Part shown: positions 8,786 to 17,291 of the stretch, piece by piece
How positions within the stretch are numbered: position 1 is the stretch's first letter
How the letters are laid out: every line of letters begins with the position of its first letter
DNA from: CAYSSJ01 sp964433675
Lineage (GTDB): Bacteria > Cloacimonadota > Cloacimonadia > Cloacimonadales > TCS61
NCBI GenBank assembly: GCA_964433675.1
Contig: CAYSSJ010000002.1
Span: forward strand, 135,634-199,633
Length of the DNA stretch: 64,000 bases
Direction of reading: 5' to 3'
Position numbers and translations under genes: made by a program
Notes under the pieces: generated by a model
Told to the model about the DNA's origin: nothing
Database searches by the model: none
What the model saw: only the letters and a program-made list of their open reading frames with translations

Positions 8786-10080
8786 GGATAGATGCGATTT
8801 ATCAACCTGGGAAACGGTATCACTTCTCTAATATGCCTGATACCGGAAATCCACTGCACCAATCTCTCCAGACCGATCCCAAAACCGCTATGTGGTACAG
8901 AGCCGTATTTTCTGAGGTCGAGATACCACTGATAAGGTTCGATGGGTAGGTTCTCCTCTTCCATCCGCTGCTTCAAAATATCATGATCATCCTCACGCTG
9001 AGAACCGCCTATGATCTCACCGAAACCTTCGGGAGCTATCAGATCTGCTCCGAGTACCAGATCTTCATTCTCCGGATCTCGTTTCATATAAAAGGCTTTG
9101 ATATCTTTGGGCCATCTCTCCACAAAAATCGGCACATCGCTCCCTTCGGTGATCATATCTTCCTCCACCGCTCCGAAATCATCTTCATAGCCGATATCGC
9201 ATCCTTGGGTGCGCAGTTTGTCGATCGCCTCTTTATGTGTGATCTTGGTAAAAGGTGCACAAGCTCGTTGCAATGGCGCAGTATCTCTCTCTAAGGTCTC
9301 CAATTCAGCTTTGTTTGAGCTCAAGATATATTCTATCACATATTTGATCAGCTCTTCCTGGATCTGCATATTCTCTTCGTGCTCTACAAAAGCAGCTTCG
9401 GCATCCATCATCCAAAATTCGGTGAGATGCTTGCGCGTTTTTGATTTCTCTGCTCGGAAGACCGGTCCGAAATCATAGACTTTGCCCAAACTCATTATCC
9501 CGGTCTCCAGATATAGTTGACCGGATTGGGATAGATAGGCTGAACCTTCGTCAAAATAGGGTACTTCAAAAAGTGTGGTAGTTCCTTCACAAGCATTGGG
9601 AGTGAGGATAGGCGAATCGAAGCGGTAAAATCCGTTTCTATTCAGATAATCACAGATAGCGAAATATACCGCATGTCTGATCTTAAGCGCGGCATTCTGC
9701 CGTGCAGCTCTCAGCCATAGATGCCGGTTTGATAAAAGAAAATCCGGTCCGTGTTCTTTTTTACCGATAGGATATTCATCTGCAATATTGATGATCTTTA
9801 TAGATTTGATATGGATATCGTATTTTCCGGGAATTTTGGGATGTTCGCCGGGAACTCCTACTATTTCCAGCGAAGATTCTAGGGTGAGCATCTTTATCTT
9901 CTCGAATTCTTCAACGCCCATATCCGGTTTGGAAGCTACAAGTTGGATATCGCCGCTTCCGTCTCTGAATATCACAAATCTAAGTTTACTACTGGCTTTA
10001 CGGTAATTTCTAACCCATCCTTTCAGGACGACCTCTTCTCCTAAATAATCGGCAACTTCATTAACTGTTATGTATTTCAT
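8782..10080 (-). CDS. asnS: Asparagine--tRNA ligase
   Basis: 432 residues, the normal length for bacterial AsnRS. The N-terminal OB-fold anticodon-binding domain (about 1-110, LKGWVRNYRKASSKLRFVIF) precedes a class II catalytic domain with motif 2 (FRAEKSKTRKHLTEFWM) and motif 3 (GFGIGLERLVQWI). It charges tRNA-Asn with asparagine in the cytoplasm. AspRS-type insertion domains are absent, and the sequence AEAAFVEHEE next to motif 2 is AsnRS-like. The start codon overlaps the stop of the upstream oxidoreductase gene (ATGA-type overlap), suggesting co-transcription. Confidence 0.93.
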   Translation of the reverse strand: MKYITVNEVADYLGEEVVLKGWVRNYRKASSKLRFVIFRDGSGDIQLVASKPDMGVEEFEKIKMLTLESSLEIVGVPGEHPKIPGKYDIHIKSIKIINIADEYPIGKKEHGPDFLLSNRHLWLRAARQNAALKIRHAVYFAICDYLNRNGFYRFDSPILTPNACEGTTTLFEVPYFDEGSAYLSQSGQLYLETGIMSLGKVYDFGPVFRAEKSKTRKHLTEFWMMDAEAAFVEHEENMQIQEELIKYVIEYILSSNKAELETLERDTAPLQRACAPFTKITHKEAIDKLRTQGCDIGYEDDFGAVEEDMITEGSDVPIFVERWPKDIKAFYMKRDPENEDLVLGADLIAPEGFGEIIGGSQREDDHDILKQRMEEENLPIEPYQWYLDLRKYGSVPHSGFGIGLERLVQWISGIRHIREVIPFPRLINRIYP

Positions 10081-11057
10081 CCTTTATCCTTTATCTTATT
10101 CACTATTTTGAGGGCAATATCGAGAGCTCGTACACCGGCAAAACCATCAACCACCGGTCGTTTCTTATTCTCGATGCAATCCACAAAAGATTCCAGTTCA
10201 GCAGTGAGTGCATCTTTGGTATGATCGGAAGCATCATATTCGGATATATCGACCACATCTTCGGTAGTGATATTTCCATAGTCTCCTTTGAGGATCTGCG
10301 GCATTAGTTTATACACATTTTTGGATTTCTTCACTATCCTTACTTTCTTGTTTTGAAAATCCATGGAGAAATAGCTATCTTTCTGAAAGAAGCGTAATTT
10401 TCGTGATCGTTTCAGCGAAATTCTACTGGCGGTAACATTAGCTACAGCGCCATTTTCGAATTCGAGCCGGGCATTAGCGATATCTATACTTTTGGTCATC
10501 ACACTGGCACCGCTGGCACGGATATCTTTCACCTTACTGCCCATAAATGCAAGGATCAGATCAATATCATGGATCATCAATTCGAGTACCACCGGCACAT
10601 CGCTGCCACGGGCGGAGAAGGGCGCTATCCGATGACACTCAGCAAAAATAGGATCTTTGATCTGATTCTCGATATGCAATACGATCGGGTTGAAACGTTC
10701 TACATGACCGACTTGCAGTTTCACCTTATGTTTATCTGCCAGCTGCACCAGTTCTTCTGCCTGTTCGAGTTTTTCCGTAATCGGCTTCTCGATGAAAGTA
10801 TGTATCCCGCGCTCGATCGCCTGCTTCGCCAGATCATAATGAGAAACTGTGGTGACCACTATCACTAAAGCATCTATTCTGTTTAGCAATGTATCAAAAT
10901 CGGGTAAAACCGTCACCTGATACTTCGCACCGATCTCGTCCGCACGTTTTTTGTTCTTATCATAAATGCCGACCAGATCACATTTATCGCTACTGCTGAG
11001 AATACGTACATGATTCTCGCCAAATTTTCCTACTCCAACTATGCCAACTTTTAGCAT
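10077..11057 (-). CDS. Gfo/Idh/MocA-family NAD(P)-dependent oxidoreductase
   Basis: 326 residues. An N-terminal Rossmann fold starts at residue 2 with KVGIVGVGKFGENH; EKPITE follows at about residue 92 with the catalytic-lysine motif, and GHVERFNP plus LELMIHDIDLIL mark the C-terminal substrate domain. The family oxidises or reduces sugar hydroxyls. The GHVERFNP/MIHDIDLI pattern is close to oxidoreductases found near lipid A genes, such as UDP-GlcNAc 3-dehydrogenase (GnnA), so an amino-sugar substrate is possible but unproven. It is upstream of asnS and translationally coupled to it. Confidence 0.8.
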   Translation of the reverse strand: MLKVGIVGVGKFGENHVRILSSSDKCDLVGIYDKNKKRADEIGAKYQVTVLPDFDTLLNRIDALVIVVTTVSHYDLAKQAIERGIHTFIEKPITEKLEQAEELVQLADKHKVKLQVGHVERFNPIVLHIENQIKDPIFAECHRIAPFSARGSDVPVVLELMIHDIDLILAFMGSKVKDIRASGASVMTKSIDIANARLEFENGAVANVTASRISLKRSRKLRFFQKDSYFSMDFQNKKVRIVKKSKNVYKLMPQILKGDYGNITTEDVVDISEYDASDHTKDALTAELESFVDCIENKKRPVVDGFAGVRALDIALKIVNKIKDKG

Positions 11058-11193
11058 CCGATCTCCTTACAAAACCATTATTTTCAAATCTTAAAGTTGC
11101 GACATTGCTTATCTGTCAAGCAAAGAAACGCCCCGGCAGTAGAGCGATCGCCACATATTATTTATTGCCAACTACTTACAAAATCGTATCGGT

Positions 11194-12462
11194 TCATTTC
11201 TTGCCTACTATGAAATCTGCGAACATGTTCTGACGCTCTTTGTCCAGATTGGCAATTATTTCTGTGCCCTCATTCGTATGCTGACTGGATATGATCTGAG
11301 AATGATCGTAGATCCGGTGAAGCACCTTTTGTTTGGTATGTGGCACAAACAGCTTACATTCTTCCAAATCGAAAACCAATGTTCGAATTTTTTCCAGCAT
11401 AGACTCGATATTTATCTTTTGCAAGGCTGAGATGAAAATAGCATGCGGATAATCCTTCTTGAGTCGGTCGAGTTCCTCATCATCCAAAAGGTCTATTTTA
11501 TTCAGAACCAACTTCCGCTCGACCTCACCGGCACCGATATCGCTCAATACTTTCTCTACATTAGCGATGTGTTCTCCCAATTTCTCATCGGAGCTATCGG
11601 CGATATGGAGCAACAGATCTGCTTCCACCACTTCTTTTAGTGTCGCTCTGAAAGAAGCGATCAGATGATGCGGCAGGTTGGCAATGAACCCTACAGTATC
11701 TGTGAGAATAGCAGGTTCTCCGGCTTCAATATCCACCTTTCTGGAAGTGGAATCCAGAGTTGCAAAAAGCTGGTCTTTTATCAAAACAGCTTCATTAGTA
11801 ATCGTCCGGAACAACATGGACTTGCCCACATTGGTATAGCCGACCAAACAAATCGATTTGAACAACTCTCTCTTTTTCCGTTTGGTCTTGGTTTGACGCA
11901 TCACTTTTTCCAGTTCTTTTTTCACCTGCGCTATTTCGATCCGGATCTTCCGTTTATCCACCTCGATCTGCTTTTCACCCATCCCACGCGAAGCTGCACC
12001 GGCTGCTTTGTTTGAACTACCACGCACTCGATCCAGATGCGACCAGAGTTTCTTTAGTCTGGGCAGCTGATACTGCAACAGCGAAAGTCTGATCTGCAAT
12101 CTCGCCTCTCGGGTCTTTGCATGTAAGCTAAAGATATCGAGGATCAGTTCGGTTCTGTCTATCACCATCAGTTCATAAGTATCGGAAACATTCTTTGCTT
12201 GGCTGGGTGAGAGCTCATCATCGAAGATTATAAATTGAGCATTTTTCTCTTCAGCAACTTGGCGCATATTTTCCAAAAACCCTTTCCCCGCATAAGTGGC
12301 TGCTTCATATTTATGTCTATTTTGGATGAATTTGCCGACCACTTCGAATCCGGCAGTATCAGCCAATCTTTCCAGTTCATTTATGGATGACTCATGCGCC
12401 TGATAAGATTCCGAATCCAAACAGACTGCTACTAATATCGCTTTGTTTTTCTCTTCTGACAT
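11194..12462 (-). CDS. hflX: GTPase HflX
   Basis: 422 residues. The N-terminal HflX domain (about 1-190) includes AGKGFLENM and the glycine-rich segment RGSSNKAAGAASRGMGEKQI, followed by a long helical region. The G domain carries G1 GYTNVGKS, G3 DTVGFI and G4 NKID. HflX binds ribosomes and splits stalled or 100S particles during stress. It is separated by only 11 bp from the upstream ABC exporter genes, so it may be co-transcribed with them and share their proposed leader regulation. A ribosome-rescue factor downstream of an exporter with attenuator-like control would be a coherent antibiotic or translation-stress operon; that link is inference. Confidence 0.93.
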   Translation of the reverse strand: MSEEKNKAILVAVCLDSESYQAHESSINELERLADTAGFEVVGKFIQNRHKYEAATYAGKGFLENMRQVAEEKNAQFIIFDDELSPSQAKNVSDTYELMVIDRTELILDIFSLHAKTREARLQIRLSLLQYQLPRLKKLWSHLDRVRGSSNKAAGAASRGMGEKQIEVDKRKIRIEIAQVKKELEKVMRQTKTKRKKRELFKSICLVGYTNVGKSMLFRTITNEAVLIKDQLFATLDSTSRKVDIEAGEPAILTDTVGFIANLPHHLIASFRATLKEVVEADLLLHIADSSDEKLGEHIANVEKVLSDIGAGEVERKLVLNKIDLLDDEELDRLKKDYPHAIFISALQKINIESMLEKIRTLVFDLEECKLFVPHTKQKVLHRIYDHSQIISSQHTNEGTEIIANLDKERQNMFADFIVGKK

Positions 12463-12473
12463 AACCTCTCCTT

Positions 12474-14282
12474 TTATGCATTCATTATCTTGTTTTCTTG
12501 GTCTTCCACAAATTGATTTGTATAGAGGCTGTAGTAATAACCTCTCAAACCAATCAAATCATGATGGGTACCTTCTTCTATCACTTCACCTTTTCTTAGG
12601 ACCAATATCCTATCCGCTTCTTTGATAGTAGAGAGCCTGTGTGCTATGATGAAACTCGTTCGATTGTGAAGCACTGCATGAATAGCATTTTGGATCTTCT
12701 GTTCCGTTTCGGTATCGACAGACGAAGTAGCTTCATCGAGCACGAATATCCGCGGGTCTGCCAGCATAGCACGAGCGAAAGAGATTAGCTGCTTTTCGCC
12801 GGTAGAGAGCAAACTGCCACCCTCTCCCACTTCGGTATCATATCCTTTTTTCAGATTGATGATAAATTCGTGTGCATTTACCAGCTTAGCAGCGCGGATG
12901 ACCTCTGCATCACGCGCTTCTAATTTTCCGTAGAGGATATTATCTTTGATCGTCCCGCTAAACAGATGCGGAGTCTGAAGCACATAACCGAGATTGGCAT
13001 GAATACACTCGAGTGGATAATTCCGGTAATCCGTGTCATCAAGCTTAATCACTCCACGTGTAGGCTCATAAAATCGACAGGCAAGATTGACGATAGTACT
13101 CTTCCCCGAGCCGGTTTCGCCTACCAAAGCGATTGTCTCTCCAGCTTTGATGTCGAGCGAAAAATCTCTCAATACCGTCTCACCGTTATCATAACTGAAA
13201 GTTACATTACAGAAACTGAGATCACCATTGATATGTATATCCGATCTATCTTGGAATTTGGCTATCACTTCCGGTCTGTCTATGATCTGCGGCTTCTGAT
13301 CCAGCATGGAGAATATCCGCTCTGCTGATGCTTGTGCATTTTGCAGCTCAGCAAATATACGGGCAAGCTCCATGAGCGGGTCGAAGAACTGAACCGAATA
13401 GGACACAAACGCCACCAGCGTACCATAGGTGATGAAATTCTGAATTACCAGCTCACCACCCTTCCACAAGGCAAGACCGGTTCCGATACTTCCCAAACTG
13501 AGCACTACCGGCAGATAGAGAGCGGAAAACATCGCCGATCGTATGGAGTAGCGCTGCATCTTGCCGGTTATCTGTTGGAATTCATTTAGATTCTCCTTCT
13601 CTCTCACCAAAGTCTTAGTAGTTTTCGCACCGGAGATACCTTCATTGAAAGCGCCGGTAATCATCGAATTAGTCTTTCTGACCTGGCGATAAGCTTTTAG
13701 TATCTTCTTTTGGAAAAAGAAAGTAACCACTGCCAAAACCGGCACCACTATCAGTGTTATCAAGGCAAGCTGCCAATTCAAGATCAGCATTACAACTGCA
13801 ATTGCTATCATCATTGTAAATCCCCAGATCATATCTACCAATCCCCAAGAGATGATGCTTCCCAATCTTTCACTGTCGGAAGTCATTCGAGCCATCATCC
13901 AACCTACCGGCGTCTTGTCATAGTAGTTGAAAGCCAATCTCTGCAATTTATCAAATGCTTTTTTACGCACATCATAAGTGAGCCCCATCTCGATCTTGCC
14001 GGCAATCGAAATGAAAAACAAGATATTGACAGATTGGATGACGATCGCCAACAGATATGCAGCGGCAAACCAAGCCAGACCATTCGTAGTCTGTGGAACG
14101 ATGAAATTATCTATAGCATATTTACTGAATAGAGGGAACAATACATCGATCCCGGCAAGACTGAACATGAACAGTGCCAAGATAAGCACATTCTTCCGGT
14201 ACGGTTTGATGAACTCAACCAATCTTTTGATGATTCTCCAGTCATACTGCTTGCTGTATTCTTGTTCTTTTATACCAGACAT
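12474..14282 (-). CDS. ABC exporter half-transporter, second subunit (canonical Walker B, degenerate signature)
   Basis: 602 residues: six membrane helices (about 30-320) then a nucleotide-binding domain with Walker A GETGSGKS. The signature motif is LSTGEKQ rather than LSGGQ, while the Walker B end is VLDEATSS with the catalytic Glu. The upstream partner has the reverse pattern, so together they form the asymmetric heterodimer seen in TM287/288 and BmrCD, with one active and one degenerate site. Such type IV exporters pump drugs or lipids out of the inner membrane. The gene follows its partner by 13 bp and precedes hflX. Confidence 0.9.
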   Translation of the reverse strand: MSGIKEQEYSKQYDWRIIKRLVEFIKPYRKNVLILALFMFSLAGIDVLFPLFSKYAIDNFIVPQTTNGLAWFAAAYLLAIVIQSVNILFFISIAGKIEMGLTYDVRKKAFDKLQRLAFNYYDKTPVGWMMARMTSDSERLGSIISWGLVDMIWGFTMMIAIAVVMLILNWQLALITLIVVPVLAVVTFFFQKKILKAYRQVRKTNSMITGAFNEGISGAKTTKTLVREKENLNEFQQITGKMQRYSIRSAMFSALYLPVVLSLGSIGTGLALWKGGELVIQNFITYGTLVAFVSYSVQFFDPLMELARIFAELQNAQASAERIFSMLDQKPQIIDRPEVIAKFQDRSDIHINGDLSFCNVTFSYDNGETVLRDFSLDIKAGETIALVGETGSGKSTIVNLACRFYEPTRGVIKLDDTDYRNYPLECIHANLGYVLQTPHLFSGTIKDNILYGKLEARDAEVIRAAKLVNAHEFIINLKKGYDTEVGEGGSLLSTGEKQLISFARAMLADPRIFVLDEATSSVDTETEQKIQNAIHAVLHNRTSFIIAHRLSTIKEADRILVLRKGEVIEEGTHHDLIGLRGYYYSLYTNQFVEDQENKIMNA

Positions 14283-14295
14283 TTCCTACTCCTCA

Positions 14296-16131
14296 TTAAC
14301 TAATCTTTTCATTTATTGAACTTCCGTTCTTTTCCAAACGCTCATCGAGATTATTCTGAATATCCCAGATCTTCTGGTAGAGTCCGGGATTACTAAGCAG
14401 CTCTTCATGGTTGCCAAACTGGACTAATTTACCATGATCCAGCACTAGAATAAGGTCTGCCTGTGAAAGCGTAGTCAGTCTATGCGATATGATGAAAGTG
14501 GTAGCTTTCTCACTACGCTTTTGCAGCTCTTTTCTGATAGCTGCATCAGTCTCCATATCCACTGCCGAGAGTGAATCATCGAAGATCATGATAGGCGGAT
14601 CATTGATAAGCGCACGAGCGATCGCCAAACGCTGCTTCTGACCACCGGAAAGAGTAACTCCCCTTTCGCCTACAGATGTCTCGTAGCCCTGCTCAAACTG
14701 ACGGATAACATCATGGATGGCTGCCGATCGCGCTGCATCGTAAATCTCACTTTCTTCAGCCTTGTGCTTGGCAAGGGCTATATTCTCTTTTATTGTTTTT
14801 GAAAAGAGAAACGGCTCCTGTAATACAATACCGATGTTCCTGCGCACCACCTTCTTATCCATACTCTTCAATTCTATTCCATCGATCTTGATCGAACCTT
14901 TCTGATAATCATACAATCTGGGGAGCAGATGAACGAGCGAGGTTTTCCCTGCTCCGGTATGTCCCAAAATTGCCACCGTCTGACCCGCTTCTACCTTAAA
15001 AGAGATATCACTCAAGACAGGATTGTCCTTCTCATATTCGAACCAGACATTTTTGAACTCGATCGCTCCCTTGAACCGATGATACTCGTTATTTTCGTCA
15101 TATTCTTCAGTCGGTTCATCCAAGATCTCCTGAATACGCTGTACAGCGACGAAAGTCTTACCCATATCTGTTAGAACACGACCCATCTGTCTGATAGGCC
15201 ACAGCATCATACCTACATAAGAAGAGAACGCTAATAGCATACCGAGGGTGATGACTTCATTCACCACCCAGTAAGTTCCGACTATCAGAACCATGGAGAT
15301 CTGAAGCAAGCATAAGAAATCGGAAATCGACCAATAATATGCCAGCAATCGGATCAATCTATATGTCAAATCCCGATACTCACTATTGCTTTTATCGAAT
15401 TTTTCGATCTCATAGTTCTGTCTGGCAAAAGCTCTCACTACCCGAACACCGGTCAGATTTTCCTGCAGGACAGTCGAGAGTCTACCCTCCGATTCATCCG
15501 AAAGTTGGAAGGCTTTTTTCACTTTCAGGAAAAACAGATAAGCGAAACTGAATATGATCGGGATCAGCGCTAGAGAAACCAACGTCATATTGACGCTCAT
15601 CGGTAGCATAAATGATAGAGCAATCCCAACCATAAACAAAGCTCTGCCAATCTCGACAAATTGGATAGCCAAGAAGCGACGGATGGTCTCCACATCGGAG
15701 GTACAACGCTGTATTAGATCACCGGTCTTCAATTTGACATGATAATCATAGCTCAGATAGTTGAGATGATTATAAACCGTATCCCTTATACTCCGAACTA
15801 TCGATTCGGATGCAATGGCAGACCACTTTCCCTTTAGATACAAGAATGCACCTCTAAGCAAAGTCACCAATACCAGCAACAAAGTACAGAGCCATAGCTG
15901 TCTGACCAGATTATCCCTTCCACCGGCAAGCTCATAGAGCCATGAGAATATCGGCATCAACCATCCCTGCACAGATAGCGGCTCATCCCCTATGATGGAG
16001 TCCACCGTGATCTGCAGAATGAGAGGCCAGACAAACTGCATAAATGTAGCAGTTGCTATTGCCAAGATGGCTAGTAAATATACAAGCCTGTTACCATGCA
16101 TGAAATTCCACAAAATCTTAATATTCCTCAT
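14296..16131 (-). CDS. ABC exporter half-transporter, first subunit (degenerate Walker B)
   Basis: 611 residues with a six-helix membrane domain (about 15-320) and an ATPase domain: Walker A GHTGAGKT, canonical signature LSGGQKQRLAIARAL and Walker B ending IFDDSLSAVD, where the catalytic Glu is replaced by Asp. This marks the TM287/BmrC-type member of a heterodimer and fits the complementary defects of the neighbouring 602-residue protein. GGAAGGATT forms the ribosome site. Upstream, only about 35 nt from the start, a strong terminator-like hairpin and a short leader ORF suggest attenuation control. Confidence 0.9.
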   Translation of the reverse strand: MRNIKILWNFMHGNRLVYLLAILAIATATFMQFVWPLILQITVDSIIGDEPLSVQGWLMPIFSWLYELAGGRDNLVRQLWLCTLLLVLVTLLRGAFLYLKGKWSAIASESIVRSIRDTVYNHLNYLSYDYHVKLKTGDLIQRCTSDVETIRRFLAIQFVEIGRALFMVGIALSFMLPMSVNMTLVSLALIPIIFSFAYLFFLKVKKAFQLSDESEGRLSTVLQENLTGVRVVRAFARQNYEIEKFDKSNSEYRDLTYRLIRLLAYYWSISDFLCLLQISMVLIVGTYWVVNEVITLGMLLAFSSYVGMMLWPIRQMGRVLTDMGKTFVAVQRIQEILDEPTEEYDENNEYHRFKGAIEFKNVWFEYEKDNPVLSDISFKVEAGQTVAILGHTGAGKTSLVHLLPRLYDYQKGSIKIDGIELKSMDKKVVRRNIGIVLQEPFLFSKTIKENIALAKHKAEESEIYDAARSAAIHDVIRQFEQGYETSVGERGVTLSGGQKQRLAIARALINDPPIMIFDDSLSAVDMETDAAIRKELQKRSEKATTFIISHRLTTLSQADLILVLDHGKLVQFGNHEELLSNPGLYQKIWDIQNNLDERLEKNGSSINEKIS

Positions 16132-16165
16132 AATCCTTCCCTTTTCTTCTTTACCAAATATAAAA

Positions 16166-16198
16166 AAAGCTCAGGAGAAACCAGTCCCCCTGAGCTTT
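16166..16198 (-). terminator. Intrinsic terminator-like hairpin just upstream of the ABC exporter genes
   Basis: Perfect 10-bp arms AAAGCTCAGG / CCTGAGCTTT with a 13-nt loop, followed by a run of T on the minus strand and also on the plus strand, so it could work both ways. Because it lies 35 bp before an ABC exporter start codon in the same transcription direction, it is more likely a regulatory attenuator than a plain operon end, although it could also end transcripts from the transposase side. Confidence 0.75.
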
Positions 16199-16340
16199 CT
16201 TTTTTTCACGCAAAAATGGTGGGACCGGTCGCATAGATGATGCCCAAATCCCACCAGTATCTATTTATGTCAGTTAAACACTAATTTGGTAGGATCAGAC
16301 TTATCTAACGTTACCATTAGTAAAAGTTCTTAATCTGATC
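16180..16340 (-). promoter_or_regulatory. Putative transcription-attenuation leader of the ABC exporter operon
   Basis: Read on the minus strand, three structures follow each other. Hairpin 1 pairs 16334-16340 (GATCAGA) with 16293-16299 (TCTGATC), extended by three pairs past a bulge and enclosing the leader ORF. Hairpin 2 pairs TGGTGGGA (16249-16256) with TCCCACCA (16217-16224), with an inner GCAT/ATGC stem. The third is the terminator. The 3' side of hairpin 2, ACCGGTCCC (16221-16229), can instead pair over nine positions with GGGACTGGT (16180-16188) in the terminator loop, giving a competing fold. This is the logic of ribosome-mediated attenuation; the pairings are seen, the regulation is inferred. 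Confidence 0.5.
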
Positions 16341-16342
16341 AT
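16301..16342 (-). CDS. Possible 13-residue leader peptide
   Basis: ATG at 16340-16342 follows an AGGAG ribosome site with 9-nt spacing and encodes MIRLRTFTNGNVR, then TAA. The ORF sits inside the first hairpin of the leader upstream of the ABC exporter genes. No clear run of one regulatory amino acid is visible, which argues against amino-acid biosynthesis-type control and fits better with sensing of ribosome-targeting stress, as for bmrB upstream of bmrCD. Translation is unproven. Confidence 0.45.
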   Translation of the reverse strand: MIRLRTFTNGNVR

Positions 16343-16505
16343 TTCTTACCTCTCCTTTTCTTTTTATAATATGAGACTTCATTTTCAAACAGCGATTCTA
16401 AGTCAAGAAAAAGTTTGTTTTCATGATTTTTTTTTCTTGAACTGTTCCCTCTCAAGCCACCTTTTCTATTAGGTTATATTTAACAAAGCCTATGATATTG
16501 TACAT
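16343..16505. other. AT-rich gap between leader ORF and transposase fragment
   Basis: This remainder of the 374-bp gap is AT-rich, with the ribosome site of the leader ORF at its left end. A promoter for the leader must lie here if the attenuator is real, but I see no -35/-10 pair good enough to mark. Confidence 0.4.
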
Positions 16506-17156
16506 TTACAGATTTTCTTGATATACACTTTTGATATTCAGTTCATCAACAAAAGATTTTCCCAGATGTCTCCTATCCCGAATGGCTTCTTTCAACCATA
16601 AACTAGTAACCAACTGCTCCACAAATTTTTCTGACTTTAATCCATATCTTCCTGAGATGACTTTCTCAATTTTTCTGTTCCACCGTTCGGAAGCATTGGA
16701 AGTATAGCCTTTAGTCAGATTCTTCCAATCTGCCAGGATATGGGTTTTGACGTAAGCGGCTACTTGGTTCGGCGCAATTTCAAGCAACCTGTATGCCGCT
16801 CTTTTACGTCCAAAATAATTTGTGTTTCGGGAAATGTTCTGTGCTAGTCTCAGCATATTGGAACGTCTTTTTCTATCATATACTGACCGATAAATGTACT
16901 TATTGAGATTCTTCAATTTATGAAATTTGCAAAGTTGATGAGGAATAAAGGGAAAGATGCTGATAATCTGCTTCCGTGTCTGATTGCTAGTTCCGGATTC
17001 CTGCAGAATTTCTTGCAAAAATCGTCCTTTATCAGCACGGCATTCCTTTTTTGTAATCAGCTCATCATAACGCTTTTTAAGCTTTATAGCATCGATCTGA
17101 GAATAATATTTCCGGAAAGAAGATAAAGTCATTTTAAACTCAGGATAACTTTCCAA
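16506..17156 (-). pseudogene. Truncated DDE-type (mutator-like) transposase
   Basis: 216 residues from a TTG start, with a stop codon two codons upstream. The C-terminal block SNASERWNRKIEKVISGRYG followed by LKSEKFVEQLV is typical of the end of MULE/IS256-like or similar IS transposases, and LCKFHKLKNLNKYI matches the C..H block of the catalytic domain. The N-terminal DNA-binding region and the first catalytic Asp are missing. In the same frame beyond the stop, weak coding-like sequence (QVERGSR, stop, TLWEIVIKDWKVILS) suggests nonsense decay of a longer gene. No terminal inverted repeats were found. It marks the edge of a low-GC island carrying a toxin-antitoxin pair. Confidence 0.65.
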
Positions 17157-17291
17157 TCCTTAATTACAATTTCCCATAATGTTTACCGGCTGCCACGCTC
17201 TACTTGCTTTTCTTCATGCTTGCTTGTGGAGCACAATGTTATACCCAAAGCTTCTTTTTTGCTGAATCTTTTATATCTTCTCAATTATTCA

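Noticed and set aside
11105..11123. TTGCTT...AAGCAA hairpin between the Gfo/Idh gene and hflX
   Set aside because: No T-run follows it on the minus strand, so it was not called a terminator.
16201..16260. Trp-type leader (TGG TGG codons) or T-box in the exporter leader
   Set aside because: The TGG TGG frame has no start codon downstream of its nearest upstream stop, and no T-box core or specifier loop is seen.
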